From the NCBI GenBank assembly GCA_049974865.1, contig JBNGCX010000010.1:1-64000 (forward strand): a DNA stretch of 64,000 bases. Reading direction: 5' to 3'. Of this stretch, positions 32,875 to 45,041 are shown piece after piece; the stretch's first letter is position 1; every line of letters starts with the position of its first letter. This stretch comes from JAGSOU01 sp049974865 (GTDB lineage Bacteria > Pseudomonadota > Alphaproteobacteria > Rhodobacterales > Rhodobacteraceae). The notes below the pieces were generated by a model, which was not told the DNA's origin, made no database searches, and was given only the letters and a program-made list of their open reading frames with translations. Both the position numbers and the translations under genes were made by a program.

Positions 32875-33519
32875 TCACCCCTCGGCCAGCGCCGCGGGAA
32901 TCAACCCGCGCAGAGAGTTGCCGACAAAGAGCGCCGGGGCCGCGCGCAGGTCCTCCATGGTGACGTCCGCCTCTTGGGCGCGGCCGGTCTCCAGCAGTTC
33001 CTCGCGCAGGATGCCGGGCAGGCAACCGGCACTGAGCGGCGGGGTCAGCAGCAGCCCCCCGCACGCGACGAAGAGATTGGTGATCGTGCCCTCGCAGAGG
33101 GTTCCGCGCTCGTTGAGAAACAGCAGCTCGTCGCAGTCTTCGGGCAGCGCGGCGCGCGCCGCGTCGTAGAGCGCCCGCTGGGTGGTCTTGACCCCGCGCC
33201 AGGGGTCATCCGCACGCACCCGCGCCTTGGCAATCCGCAGCCGCCAGATGCCCTGCACGGGAACATAGGGCGCGGTGGTCAGCTCGAACCGCCCGTCGGG
33301 GAACAGCGCCAGCCGCACGCGCAGCGGTGCATCCGCCCTCAGCCCGTCGAGCAGCGCCCGCGCCTCGGCCCCGTCGAAGGGAAAGCCCAGACGCCGCGCC
33401 GCGCGCGCCATCCGGGCGAGGTGCCTGTCGCCGCGCAGCGCGCCGCCCTCGGGCGTCCAACGCAGGGTCTCGAACAGGCTCAGCCCGTCGGGGAGAGGGT
33501 CGCGAAACGGGCTTTCCAC
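32875..33519 (-). CDS. pabC: aminodeoxychorismate lyase-like class IV aminotransferase
   Basis: A 214-residue PLP enzyme of fold type IV, expected to release pyruvate from 4-amino-4-deoxychorismate and give p-aminobenzoate for folate. Seen are SLFETLRW, RHLARMARAARRLGFPF, the PLP Lys in WRGVKTTQRALYDAAR, DELLFLNERGTLCEGTITNLF and PPLSAGCLPGILREELL. The GTG start at 33519 has GGAGG close by and lies inside the end of pabB, so the two genes overlap by 40 bp and are translationally coupled. The protein is shorter than E. coli PabC (269), as is common in this family. Confidence 0.87.
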   Translation of the reverse strand: MESPFRDPLPDGLSLFETLRWTPEGGALRGDRHLARMARAARRLGFPFDGAEARALLDGLRADAPLRVRLALFPDGRFELTTAPYVPVQGIWRLRIAKARVRADDPWRGVKTTQRALYDAARAALPEDCDELLFLNERGTLCEGTITNLFVACGGLLLTPPLSAGCLPGILREELLETGRAQEADVTMEDLRAAPALFVGNSLRGLIPAALAEG

Positions 33520-34622
33520 AGCGCCTCCTCGTATTCCGATTCCGCGGTGCTGTCGTGCACCACGCCGCCGCCCACGTTCAACCGAACCGCACCGCCCGGC
33601 AACAGCGTCAGGGTCCGGATGGCCACGTTGAATTCCATATCGCCCGAGGGCGCGATCCAGCCCAGCGCGCCGCAATAGGCGCCGCGGGGGCCGACCTCCA
33701 GCTCGCGGATGATCTGCATGGCGCGGATCTTGGGCGCACCGGTGACCGAGCCGCAGGGGAACAGAGCCTCGAGGATCTCGGCCAGCGTGACGCCCGCCCG
33801 CAGCTCGGCCCGGATCAGCGAGGTCATCTGGTGCACGGTGGCGTATGTCTCGACCGCGAACAATTCGGGCACGTGGACCGAGCCGATTCGCGCCACCCGG
33901 CTGATGTCGTTGCGCAGCAGGTCAACGATCATCAGGTTCTCGGCCCGGTTCTTGGGGTCGGCCCGCAGGAAATCGCGCGCGGCCGCGTCCTGCTGCGGCG
34001 TGGCGCCGCGCGGCTGGGTGCCCTTCATGGGGCGCGTTTCGATCACGCCGGCCGCGACGCGAAAGAACAGCTCGGGCGAGCGCGAAAGAACTGGCGCGGA
34101 GCCCAGCGCATGCAGCGCACCGAAGGGCACCGGCTGCCGAGCGCGCAGCGCCCAGTAAACCCCCAGGACCGAGCCGTCGCGGCCCGCCCGCATAGGGAAG
34201 GTCAGGTTGGCCTGATAAATGTCGCCGGCCGCGATATAATCCTTCACCCGCGCGAACGCCGCGCTGTAAGCGGCGAAATCGATCTCCGGCTCCGGCGGGC
34301 TGAGACGCGCCGCCCCGGCCGCCTCGGCGGCCTCCGCCAACACGGGGTCCGCCGCCTCCGGCCCCTGGAAAACACCGAATTCCAGCAGGGGCACGTCGCG
34401 CCCGCCCGGCATCAGGTCGCGCAGCTTGGAGGAAAACAGGTAGCCCAGCTCATAGCTCGCCATCCCGGCCAGCCAGTGGCCGGCGTCCCGCGCCGCCTGC
34501 ATCGCTGCCAGCGCGGCGGGCACCTCGGCAGGCGTCTCGGCGCGGATCACCCGGACGGGCCGGGCAAACAGCGTGCCCCCCGGCAGCGGTCCCTGGTCAA
34601 ACAGAATGTAAGGCTCGTCCAT
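33480..34622 (-). CDS. pabB: aminodeoxychorismate synthase component I
   Basis: A 380-residue chorismate-utilising enzyme that adds ammonia to chorismate in p-aminobenzoate synthesis. The core shows KDYIAAGDIYQANLTF, SPELFF, the ETRPMKGTQPRG loop with the catalytic Lys, NLMIVDLLRNDISRVA, PCGSVTGAPKIRAMQII and GAYCGALGWIAPSGDMEFNVAIRT. It lacks part of the usual N-terminal region (E. coli PabB 453), which is normal for the shorter alphaproteobacterial form. ATG 34622 has AAGG upstream. The amidotransferase PabA is not in the window. pabC follows with an overlap. Confidence 0.9.
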   Translation of the reverse strand: MDEPYILFDQGPLPGGTLFARPVRVIRAETPAEVPAALAAMQAARDAGHWLAGMASYELGYLFSSKLRDLMPGGRDVPLLEFGVFQGPEAADPVLAEAAEAAGAARLSPPEPEIDFAAYSAAFARVKDYIAAGDIYQANLTFPMRAGRDGSVLGVYWALRARQPVPFGALHALGSAPVLSRSPELFFRVAAGVIETRPMKGTQPRGATPQQDAAARDFLRADPKNRAENLMIVDLLRNDISRVARIGSVHVPELFAVETYATVHQMTSLIRAELRAGVTLAEILEALFPCGSVTGAPKIRAMQIIRELEVGPRGAYCGALGWIAPSGDMEFNVAIRTLTLLPGGAVRLNVGGGVVHDSTAESEYEEALWKARFATLSPTG

Positions 34623-34813
34623 CCTGCGCCTTCCCTGCTCAGCGCTGCGCCGCATAGGCGCTTTGCCCCGGCGTGACAAGCCTGTAGCCTACCGTCGCGC
34701 GCATGCCGCCCATTTTTCCGGCACTTTTGCCCGCCCCTGCGTCAGGCAGGCCCTTGCACGCGCTTCGCGCATAGCTATAACCCGCATCAATTTGCCATTC
34801 CGGGGGTCGAGAC

Positions 34814-38137
<3,324 letters not shown>

Positions 38138-38177
38138 AAACGCGCGGCTGTTACAGCGCAACCTGAAAGATACCCGG

Positions 38178-38202
38178 CCCGGGACGCGCGCGACGTCCCG
38201 GG
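38178..38202. terminator. 9-bp stem-loop after carB
   Basis: CCCGGGACG and CGTCCCGGG are separated by 7 nt, 40 bp past the carB stop and about 90 bp before tdk. No T-run follows, so it is a weak terminator or 3-prime stabilising hairpin. Confidence 0.5.
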
Positions 38203-38295
38203 CGGCGCCCACGCGCGGACGGTCCCGGCCATCTGCCTCACAACGCCCCAACGTCGCCGCTTGATCCCGCGGCCTGCTCCGGGGATAAGCGCGCC

Positions 38296-38880
38296 ATGGC
38301 CAAGCTCTTCTTCCACTACTCCACCATGAACGCGGGCAAGAGCACGATCCTGCTTCAAGCCTCGCACAACTACCGCGAACGCGGGATGGAGACCTACCTG
38401 CTGACCGCGCGGCTGGACACGCGCGCGGGCCAGGGCCGGATCGCCTCGCGCATCGGCATCGGCGAGGACGCCGACATGTTCGAGGCAGACACCGACCTTT
38501 TCGCCCGTATCTCGGACCGGCTGGCGCAGGAGCCCGTCGCCTGCGTCTTCGTGGACGAGGCGCAGTTCCTGGCCCCCGAGCAGGTCTGGCAACTCGCCCG
38601 CGCGGTCGACGACCTGGGCGTTCCGGTGATGTGCTACGGGCTGCGGGTGGATTTCCGGGGGCAGCTCTTCCCCGGCTCGGCCACGCTGCTGGCGCTGGCC
38701 GACGAGATGCGCGAGGTGCGCACCATCTGCCATTGCGGGCGCAAGGCCACCATGGTGGTGCGCATGGGCCCCGACGGCACGCCGCAGCATGACGGCGAAC
38801 AGGTGCAGATCGGCGGCAACGAGACCTATGTCTCGCTCTGCCGCCGCCACTGGCGCGAGGCCGTGGGCGACGGCCGCTGA
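38296..38880 (+). CDS. tdk: thymidine kinase
   Basis: A 194-residue type II thymidine kinase that phosphorylates thymidine with ATP in the salvage pathway. The P-loop is in FHYSTMNAGKSTILLQASHNY, the Walker B-like VFVDEAQFL holds the catalytic acid, and MCYGLRVDFRGQLFPGSATLLALAD is the family lasso region. The zinc site is represented by ICHCGRKATMVVRM plus a Cys in VSLCRRHW. Length is typical of the proteobacterial enzyme. It lies 158 bp after carB and may be transcribed on its own. Confidence 0.94.
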   Translation: MAKLFFHYSTMNAGKSTILLQASHNYRERGMETYLLTARLDTRAGQGRIASRIGIGEDADMFEADTDLFARISDRLAQEPVACVFVDEAQFLAPEQVWQLARAVDDLGVPVMCYGLRVDFRGQLFPGSATLLALADEMREVRTICHCGRKATMVVRMGPDGTPQHDGEQVQIGGNETYVSLCRRHWREAVGDGR

Positions 38881-38908
38881 CCCCCCCTTCTTCTTGGCAA
38901 AAATACTC

Positions 38909-38927
38909 ACGGCCCGGCGCGGGCCGT
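38909..38927 (-). terminator. rho-independent terminator of the proC-csaA-dehydrogenase operon
   Basis: A 7-bp stem ACGGCCC / GGGCCGT with a 5-nt loop touches the dehydrogenase stop codon. On the minus strand it is followed by GAGTATTTTTG, which supplies the T-run. The TTCTTGGCAAAAATACTC stretch beside it resembles a gene-end motif I remember from other Rhodobacteraceae. Confidence 0.7.
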
Positions 38928-39886
38928 CAGTTCACCACGTTGGGCAGGGGCGCGCCGTCCAGATGCGCGCGGATATTTTCCACCGCCATCAGCCCCATCG
39001 CCTCGCGCACCTCCAGCGCGGCGGTGCCCAGATGCGGCAGCAGGGTGACGTTCTCCATCCGGCGCAGCGCCTCGGGAACCTCCGGCTCATGCTCGTAGAC
39101 ATCGAGGCCGGCACCCGCGATCTGCCCCGCCTTCAGCGCCGCGATCAGGGCGGTTTCCTCCACCACGTCGCCACGGGCGATGTTGACCAGATGCGCATGC
39201 GGCTGCATCGCGGCCAGAACCTCGGCGCCGATCAGGTGGTGCGTGGCCGGGCTGCCCGGGACGGCGACCACCAGCACATCCGCCCAGCCCGCCAGGTCGG
39301 TCAGCGCCGGAACTTGCCGCGCCGGGACCCCGGGATCGGCCACGGTCGAGCGGTTGAAGAACGCCACCTCCATGCCGAAGCCGTGATGCGCGCGCCGCGC
39401 GATGGCCTTGCCGATGCGGCCCATGCCCACGACGCCCAGCCGCTTGCCGCTCATGTGCAGGCCCAGCATCTGTGTGGGGTGCCAGCCCGCCCAGCCCCCC
39501 GCGCGCACCAGCCGCTCGCCCTCGCCCGCGCGGCGGCAGGTCATCAGCATCAGCGTCAGCGCGATGTCGGCGGTCGCGTCTGTGACCGCGCCGGGGGTGT
39601 TGGTCACGGCGATGCCGGCGGCCCGGGCGGCCCCGGCGTCGATATGGTTGTAGCCGACCCCGAAATTCGCCAGCAACCGCGTCTGCGGCTCCGGCACCTG
39701 GGCGAAGACTTCCGCCGAGAAGAGGTCGCCCAGCGTGGGCAGGACCACGTCGTAGTCACGCAGGGCGGCGACCATCTCGGCTTCGCTCATCGGCGCGGTG
39801 CTTTCGCGGGCGGTGACATCGGCCAGCGCGCGGGCCTCGGCCAGAACGCGTTCGGGCAGGGGGCGGGTGATCAGCAGCCGCGCCAT
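38927..39886 (-). CDS. D-isomer-specific 2-hydroxyacid dehydrogenase (glyoxylate/hydroxypyruvate reductase-like)
   Basis: A 319-residue NAD(P)-dependent oxidoreductase. The nucleotide site is GVVGMGRIGKAIARRAHHGFGMEVAFFNR; the catalytic trio is Arg in LVNIARGDVVEE, Glu in DVYEHEPEVP and His in LLPHLGTAAL. The substrate-side segment LLANFGVGYNHID and the sequence between resemble glyoxylate/hydroxypyruvate reductases (GyaR/GhrB-like). The ATG at 39886 shares one base with the csaA stop (TGATG), so it is the third gene of the proC-csaA unit. Phosphonate, lactate or other 2-keto acids remain possible substrates. Confidence 0.88.
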   Translation of the reverse strand: MARLLITRPLPERVLAEARALADVTARESTAPMSEAEMVAALRDYDVVLPTLGDLFSAEVFAQVPEPQTRLLANFGVGYNHIDAGAARAAGIAVTNTPGAVTDATADIALTLMLMTCRRAGEGERLVRAGGWAGWHPTQMLGLHMSGKRLGVVGMGRIGKAIARRAHHGFGMEVAFFNRSTVADPGVPARQVPALTDLAGWADVLVVAVPGSPATHHLIGAEVLAAMQPHAHLVNIARGDVVEETALIAALKAGQIAGAGLDVYEHEPEVPEALRRMENVTLLPHLGTAALEVREAMGLMAVENIRAHLDGAPLPNVVN

Positions 39887-40224
39887 CAATACATCCGCCC
39901 GCCGATGGGCACGTCCTTGTCCGGGGTCAGCAGCACCACCTCGCCGTCCTCGTCCGGCAGGCCCAGCACCAGCACCTCGGACATGAACTTGCCGATCTGG
40001 CGCGGCGGAAAATTGACCACGGCCAGCACCTTCTTGCCCGGCAGTTCCTCGGGCGTGTAATGCGCGGTGATCTGGGCCGAGGATTTCTTCTGCCCGATCT
40101 CGGGACCGAAATCGACCCAGAGCTTGATCGCGGGCTTGCGCGCCTCGGGGTAAGGCTCGGCCTTCACGATCCGGCCGACGCGGATGTCCACCTTCAGGAA
40201 ATCGTCGAAGCTGATCTCGCTCAT
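39886..40224 (-). CDS. csaA: CsaA-type tRNA-binding domain protein
   Basis: A 112-residue single OB-fold protein of the CsaA/Trbp111 type: FDDFLKVDIRVGRIVKAEPYPEARKPAIKL, FGPEIGQKKSSAQITAHY and LAVVNFPPRQIGKFMSEVLVLGL. Members dimerise, bind tRNA, and in Bacillus have export-chaperone activity. The start overlaps the proC stop by 4 nt (ATGA), and the stop shares a base with the dehydrogenase start, so all three are tightly coupled. Confidence 0.9.
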   Translation of the reverse strand: MSEISFDDFLKVDIRVGRIVKAEPYPEARKPAIKLWVDFGPEIGQKKSSAQITAHYTPEELPGKKVLAVVNFPPRQIGKFMSEVLVLGLPDEDGEVVLLTPDKDVPIGGRMY

Positions 40225-41033
40225 CCGGCCAGCTCCCGGCTGCGGTCGGCGGCGGCCTTCACGGCGCGCTTCAGAAGCGCCGGGAAGCCGCTCTGCTCGT
40301 CCATCAGCACGTTCAGCGCGGCGGCGGTGGTGCCGCCGGGCGAGGTCACGTTGACGCGCAGTTGCGCGGGGTCCTCGTCGGCCGTCTCGGCCAGTTGCCC
40401 GGCGCCGCCCACGGTGGCCTTGGCCAGCTTCATGGCCAGCTCGGGCGCCAGGCCCTGGGCCTCGCCCGCAGCGGCCAGCGTCTCGATCAGGTGGAAGACA
40501 TAGGCCGGGCCCGAGCCGGAGACGGCAGTGACCGCGTCCATCTGGCCCTCGTTCTCCAGCCGCACGGTCTGCCCCACAGCCGAGAGCAGCGCCTCGGCCA
40601 GCGCCATCTGCGACTCGCCGACCTTGGCGTTGCCGATCAGCGCGGTGATACCGCGGTTCACCGCGGCTGGCGTGTTGGGCATGGCGCGGATGATCGGCGT
40701 GTCGGACCCCAGGATTTCCTCGTAGGCGCGGATCGGCGTGCCCGCGGCGACCGAGACGAACAGCGTCTCGCCCCCGCCCAGCGCCGCGATGCGCGGCAGC
40801 GCCTCGCCCATCATCTGCGGCTTGACCGCGATCAGCACGATCGCGGGAGAATCCGGCAGTTCCTCGTTCAGGTGCAGCCCCTGCCCCTGCAGCCACTCGG
40901 ACGGCTTCGGGTCCAGCACCCAGACCGACGTGGGCGGCAGCCCCTGCCCGAGCCAGCCCGCCAACATGGCCGAACCCATCTTGCCGCAGCCCAGCAGAAC
41001 CAGCCCGCGGCGGGCGACGTCATTGATATCCAT
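40221..41033 (-). CDS. proC: pyrroline-5-carboxylate reductase
   Basis: A 270-residue NAD(P)H enzyme completing proline synthesis. It begins with the Rossmann strand LVLLGCGKMGSAMLAGWLGQG, then VLIAVKPQMM, IIRAMPNTPAAVNRGITAL, AVSGSGPAYVFHLIETLA and the carboxy-terminal VTSPGGTTAAALNVL, all standard for ProC. A GGGGGG ribosome binding sequence precedes the ATG. It is the first gene of the unit with csaA and the hydroxyacid dehydrogenase. Confidence 0.95.
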   Translation of the reverse strand: MDINDVARRGLVLLGCGKMGSAMLAGWLGQGLPPTSVWVLDPKPSEWLQGQGLHLNEELPDSPAIVLIAVKPQMMGEALPRIAALGGGETLFVSVAAGTPIRAYEEILGSDTPIIRAMPNTPAAVNRGITALIGNAKVGESQMALAEALLSAVGQTVRLENEGQMDAVTAVSGSGPAYVFHLIETLAAAGEAQGLAPELAMKLAKATVGGAGQLAETADEDPAQLRVNVTSPGGTTAAALNVLMDEQSGFPALLKRAVKAAADRSRELAG

Positions 41034-41062
41034 CAGTTTCCCCCCTTTTTTTCAGGGGGAGA

Positions 41063-41566
41063 TTAGGCGCGCCCGTAAGCCTCTGCAATGGCGACCTGCA
41101 TCGCCTCTTCGGGGCTCTGATCGGCCCAGGTGACGAGCTGGAAGGCGGGGTAGAACCGCTCGGAGGCGGAGATGGCAGCCGAGATCATCCGGCTGATCTG
41201 CTCGGGATTCGCCAGTTGCCCGCCGGACAGCACCAGCCCGTAGCGCCAGACCATCAGCCGCTGCTCGTGCCAGTAGGTGAAGGCCCCGGTCCAGCACATG
41301 TCGTTGGCCCGGTTCAGGGTCTCGCAAAGCTGGGGCAGCTTGTCCTCGGGCGGTTCCATCTCGAAGGTGCAGACCAGGCGCAGGGTTTCGTCATGATCCG
41401 ACCAGGCCAGGGTGACCGAGTAGGTGCGCCACTGCCCCTCGACGGCCATCGCGATCTGGTCGTCGGCAAGGCGGTCGAAATCCCACTCGTAATGCTCGGC
41501 GATGTGCTCGACGAGATCGATGGGGTGCAGCTCTTCGCTCTGAATGAAATCTTCGGAAAGTGACAT
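41063..41566 (-). CDS. YbjN domain-containing protein
   Basis: A 167-residue cytoplasmic protein of the YbjN (sensory-transduction-like, T3SS-chaperone fold) family, as found next to proC in many alphaproteobacteria. Seen are HPIDLVEHIAEHYEWDFDR, VEGQWRTYSVTLAWSDHDETLRLVCTFEM, NRANDMCWTGAFTYWHEQRLMVWRYGLVLSGG and a C-terminal helix. The start at 41566 is preceded by GAGAGG; the open frame runs further without a site. It is only 29 nt before proC and may share its transcript. The role is unknown. Confidence 0.83.
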   Translation of the reverse strand: MSLSEDFIQSEELHPIDLVEHIAEHYEWDFDRLADDQIAMAVEGQWRTYSVTLAWSDHDETLRLVCTFEMEPPEDKLPQLCETLNRANDMCWTGAFTYWHEQRLMVWRYGLVLSGGQLANPEQISRMISAAISASERFYPAFQLVTWADQSPEEAMQVAIAEAYGRA

Positions 41567-41852
41567 GCCCGGCCTCTCTGGTTGTAGCCCCAGCATATTT
41601 GGCAGCAACTAGGGCTTGGTGCCTGCTCAAGGTCCGGCGGAGGCTTCCACCGCCCTTACCAGATATGGTGGGGTCAAAGGGCGGCCCCTGTAAAGCAGAA
41701 TTTTTGTGACTGACGGGGGTCTGGCCTCAATATCTTGTGGATAAACCCAAGCTTTGGGCTTGGACGGCACAACTGGGCCTGCTTTTCGGGCAGGCATGAA
41801 AAAACCGGCCCGCGGGGGCCGGTCTTTCGCGAAACCGGGGCGTGCGCCAGGG
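41567..41852. other. intergenic region with DnaA-type box
   Basis: No gene is seen. It holds a perfect DnaA-type box TGTGGATAA at 41736-41744 inside the motif CAATATCTTGTGGATAA, followed by the short dyad CCCAAGCTTTGGG, and the ubiK terminator. Confidence 0.5.
41797..41823 (-). terminator. rho-independent terminator after ubiK
   Basis: An 8-bp stem ACCGGCCC / GGGCCGGT is followed on the minus strand by TTTTTTC, the strongest terminator form in the window. It lies about 30 bp past the ubiK stop. Confidence 0.85.
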
Positions 41853-42101
41853 TTATTTCCCGGCCGCCTCCTCCAGCGCAGCGATCCGGGCCTTCAGCGC
41901 CTCGTTCTCCTCGCGGGCCTTCTGAGCCATGGCACGCACGGCGTCGAATTCCTCGCGGGTGACGAAATCGCGGTCGGCCAGCCAACGGTCCATGAAGCCC
42001 TTCATCGCGGTCTCGGCCTCGTCCTTGGCGCCTTGCGCCACGCCCATGGCGTTGGTCATGAGCTGCGACATGTCTTCGAAAAACTTGTTCCGGGTCTGCA
42101 T
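41853..42101 (-). CDS. ubiK: UbiK/BMFP family accessory factor
   Basis: An 82-residue protein with the two parts of the family: an amphipathic N-terminal helix (NKFFEDMSQLMTNAMGVAQGAKDEAE) that can bind lipid, and a C-terminal coiled coil (TREEFDAVRAMAQKAREENEALKARIAALEE). UbiK helps the ubiquinone synthesis complex in E. coli; the alphaproteobacterial BMFP proteins are lipid-active trimers. It is a single-gene unit divergent from lgt, with 96 bp between the starts. Confidence 0.88.
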   Translation of the reverse strand: MQTRNKFFEDMSQLMTNAMGVAQGAKDEAETAMKGFMDRWLADRDFVTREEFDAVRAMAQKAREENEALKARIAALEEAAGK

Positions 42102-42197
42102 TGGCCCCTCCGGCGTTACATTTGCCCCCTATATGGTCCGCAGGCGGGCGAAGCTCAATGGTTGACTTCCGCCGCGGCCATACGGAAAGAGGCAAGC

Positions 42198-43085
42198 ATG
42201 CAGGCGGTTCTCCCCTTCCCCGACATCTCGCCCGAGCTGTTCTCGGTCACGCTCTTCGGCGCCGAGTTCGCGCTGCGCTGGTACGCGCTGGCCTATATCG
42301 CCGGGCTGCTGCTGGGCTGGCGCCTGGTGGTGCGGCTGGTCAAGACCGAGCGGCTGTGGCCCGAGGGCCGCGCGCCGATGACGCCGGGACAGGTCGAGGA
42401 GTTGCTGACCTGGGTGATCCTGGGCGTGATTCTGGGCGGACGGCTGGGCTTCGTGCTGTTCTACAAGCCGTTGCACTACCTCCAGAACCCGATGGAGATC
42501 CCCATGCTGTGGCAGGGGGGCATGGCGTTTCACGGTGGGCTGGCCGGCGTGATGGTGGCGGTGGTGCTCTATTGCCGGAAGCACGGCATCGCGCTGCTGT
42601 CGGCGGCCGACGCGCTGGCGCTGGCCGCGCCGCCTGGGCTGTTCTTCGGCCGGGTCGCGAATTTCATCAATGCCGAGCTTTGGGGCCGCCCCTCGGATGC
42701 GCCCTGGGCGGTCGTCTTTCCCGGAGAGCTGGCGCAATACTGCCCCGGATGGGACCAGGCGCCCTGCGCCCGCCACCCCTCGCAACTCTACGAGGCGGGA
42801 CTGGAGGGGATCGTGCTGGGCGCGGTGATCCTCTTCCTCGTCTACCGCCGCGGCTGGCTGCAGCGGCCGGGCCGGACGGCCGGCGTGTTCTTCGTGGGCT
42901 ACGGGCTGGCCCGGTTCACGGTGGAATATTTCAGGCAGGCGGATTTCCAGTTCATCACCCCCGACAACCCGATGGGCTATGCCCTGCACTGGAGCGGGTT
43001 CGGCGTGACGATGGGGCAACTGCTGTCGCTGCCGATGGTCGCGGCCGGGGTCGCCTTCCTGCTGATCGCCCGGCGCCGCACATGA
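42198..43085 (+). CDS. lgt: prolipoprotein diacylglyceryl transferase
   Basis: A 295-residue inner-membrane enzyme that attaches diacylglycerol from phosphatidylglycerol to the lipobox Cys of prolipoproteins. Seven spans are predicted; landmarks are LRWYALAYIAGLLLGWRL, GVILGGRLGFVLFY, WQGGMAFHGGLAGV (with the catalytic His), FFGRVANFINAELWGRP (the Lgt signature with the essential Arg and Asn) and ARHPSQLYEAGLEG. GAGG precedes ATG 42198. Its stop overlaps the next start (ATGA). Candidate substrates include the lipoprotein at 1382. Confidence 0.96.
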   Translation: MQAVLPFPDISPELFSVTLFGAEFALRWYALAYIAGLLLGWRLVVRLVKTERLWPEGRAPMTPGQVEELLTWVILGVILGGRLGFVLFYKPLHYLQNPMEIPMLWQGGMAFHGGLAGVMVAVVLYCRKHGIALLSAADALALAAPPGLFFGRVANFINAELWGRPSDAPWAVVFPGELAQYCPGWDQAPCARHPSQLYEAGLEGIVLGAVILFLVYRRGWLQRPGRTAGVFFVGYGLARFTVEYFRQADFQFITPDNPMGYALHWSGFGVTMGQLLSLPMVAAGVAFLLIARRRT

Positions 43086-44146
43086 CGCCGCTGGCCGAGA
43101 TCCTCGCCCGGCGCATCGCCAAGACCGGCCCGATCTCGGTCGCCGAGTACATGGCCGAATGCCTGCTGCACCCCGAGCACGGCTATTACGCCACCCGCGA
43201 CCCGTTCGGCGCGGCCGGCGATTTCACCACCGCGCCGGAGATCAGCCAGATGTTCGGCGAGATGGTGGGGCTGTGGCTGGCGCAGGTCTGGATGGACCAG
43301 GGCGCGCCCGCCCCCTTCACCCTGGCCGAGCCGGGGCCGGGGCGCGGCACGCTGATGGCCGATATCCTGCGCGCCACCCGCGCCGTGCCGGGCTTCGCCG
43401 ACGCCGCCCGGGTGCACCTGGTCGAGGCCAGTCCCGCCCTGCGCGCGGTCCAGCGCGCAACGCTGAAGGGCCATGACGTGACCTGGTGCGACAGCGTGGC
43501 CGAGTTGCCGGACCGGCCGCTCTTCCTGGTCGCCAACGAGTTCTTCGACGCCCTGCCCATCCGCCAGTTCCAGCGCGACGCCAAGGGCTGGCGCGAGCGC
43601 CAGGTGGCGGTGATCGGGGGTAAGCTGGCCTTCGGCCTTTCGGCCCCCGCGCCGATAGCCGCGCTCGATCCCCGGCTGGAAGATACCCGACCGGGCGACA
43701 TCGTGGAGACCTGCGCGCAGGCCGCCCCTGTCATCGCCGAGATAGCGGCCCGGGTCGAAGCGCATGGCGGCGCGGCGCTGATCTTCGACTACGGCGGCTG
43801 GCATTCGCTGGGCGACACGCTGCAGGCGCTGCGCGCGCATGAGTTCGACGAGCCGCTGGCCCATCCCGGCGAGGCCGACCTGACCGCGCATGTGGATTTC
43901 GAGGCGCTGGCCGCGGCCGCCCCCGGCCTGACCGCGCTGCCGCTGACGCCGCAGGGCGTATTCCTCGAAAGGCTGGGAATCACCGCGCGCGCGCAGGCGC
44001 TGGCCGAAAAACTGAGCGGCCCCGCGCTGGAGGCGCATATCGCCGCACATCGGCGCTTGACCCACCCGCAGGAAATGGGAACGCTTTTCAAGACCCTCGC
44101 ACTGATGCCACAGAATGCCCCAACCCCGCCGGGATTCGCGCCATGA
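43082..44146 (+). CDS. MidA/NDUFAF7-type SAM-dependent methyltransferase
   Basis: A 354-residue protein of the MidA/NDUFAF7 (DUF185) family, whose eukaryotic member methylates an Arg of a complex I subunit during assembly. Typical blocks are GPISVAEYMAECLLHPEHGYYATRDPFGAAGDFTTAPEISQMFGE, LAEPGPGRGTLMADILR (SAM loop), VANEFFDALPIRQF and LIFDYGG. The start ATG 43082 lies in the lgt stop (ATGA), and its own stop overlaps pgeF in the same way, so the three genes are one coupled unit. The bacterial substrate is not proven. Confidence 0.9.
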   Translation: MTPLAEILARRIAKTGPISVAEYMAECLLHPEHGYYATRDPFGAAGDFTTAPEISQMFGEMVGLWLAQVWMDQGAPAPFTLAEPGPGRGTLMADILRATRAVPGFADAARVHLVEASPALRAVQRATLKGHDVTWCDSVAELPDRPLFLVANEFFDALPIRQFQRDAKGWRERQVAVIGGKLAFGLSAPAPIAALDPRLEDTRPGDIVETCAQAAPVIAEIAARVEAHGGAALIFDYGGWHSLGDTLQALRAHEFDEPLAHPGEADLTAHVDFEALAAAAPGLTALPLTPQGVFLERLGITARAQALAEKLSGPALEAHIAAHRRLTHPQEMGTLFKTLALMPQNAPTPPGFAP

Positions 44147-44892
44147 CGCTTGAGATTCTGACCGCCGATATCCTGACCCCGCTGCGCCACGGGTTCTTCA
44201 CCCGCAAGGGCGGCGCGTCGTCGGGCGTGTTTTCGGGGTTGAACTGCGGCCAGGGCTCGTCGGACCTGGACGAGGTGGTGGCGATCAACCGCGCGCGGGT
44301 GGCGGGCGCGATGGGGGTGGCGCCGGAGGCGCTGGTCTCGGTGCGGCAAACCCATTCGGCGAGGGTGGCCGTGGCCCCGTTCGAAAACCGCCCCGAGGCC
44401 GACGCGGTCGTGACCGCCACGCCGGGGCTGGTGCTGACCATCCTGACCGCCGATTGCCAGCCGGTGCTTTTCGCCGACGCCGAGGCAGGCGTGATCGGCG
44501 CCGCCCATGCCGGCTGGCGCGGCGCGCTGGACGGGGTGCTGGAGGCCACGCTGGAGGCGATGGAAAGCCTGGGCGCGCGGCGCGAGAACACCGCCGCCGT
44601 GATCGGCCCGACCATCAGCCAGCGCGCCTACGAGGTGGGGCCGGAATTCTTCGACGCCTTCATGGCCGAGGATCCGGAATACGGCCGGTTCTTTGCCGGC
44701 GGCGAGGGCGATCGACTGCTGTTCGACCTGCCGGCCTTCGGACTGCACCGGCTGCGCGAGGCCGGGATCGGACAGGCGCAATGGACCCGCCACTGCACCT
44801 ATTCCGACCCCGAGCGGTTCTATTCCTACCGCCGCGCCACCCATGCGGGCGCGGCCGATTACGGGCGGCTGATCTCGGCCATCCGGCTCTGA
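44143..44892 (+). CDS. pgeF: peptidoglycan editing factor PgeF (YfiH/multicopper-oxidase-like)
   Basis: A 249-residue laccase-domain protein. Metal and catalytic residues are visible: His in VRQTHSA, Cys in LTADCQPVLFAD and His in GAAHAGWRGALDG, plus RHCTYSDPERFYSYRR near the end. In E. coli the homologue removes wrongly incorporated L-Ser from muropeptides; relatives have polyphenol oxidase or purine nucleoside activity. It is the last gene of lgt-midA-pgeF, starting in the midA stop (ATGA). Confidence 0.9.
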   Translation: MTLEILTADILTPLRHGFFTRKGGASSGVFSGLNCGQGSSDLDEVVAINRARVAGAMGVAPEALVSVRQTHSARVAVAPFENRPEADAVVTATPGLVLTILTADCQPVLFADAEAGVIGAAHAGWRGALDGVLEATLEAMESLGARRENTAAVIGPTISQRAYEVGPEFFDAFMAEDPEYGRFFAGGEGDRLLFDLPAFGLHRLREAGIGQAQWTRHCTYSDPERFYSYRRATHAGAADYGRLISAIRL

Positions 44893-45041
44893 TCCGCGCC
44901 ACATTTTGACCCCGACAAGGCCGCAACAAGTCGCGCGCGCCGTCATCGCCGCGCCGCAAAGCCGGAACATCCTGCGCGTGACGGCCGGGAACGAGCCCCT
45001 CGTGCCCCGGCCGAAGCAAGGCAATGCGAGGAGCGAAAAAG

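Noticed and set aside
31036..33678. 880-codon open frame across the CFA-like, CPBP and pabC genes
   Set aside because: It runs through three well-supported genes on both strands and has an Arg/Gly/Pro-rich translation, typical of a third-position shadow.
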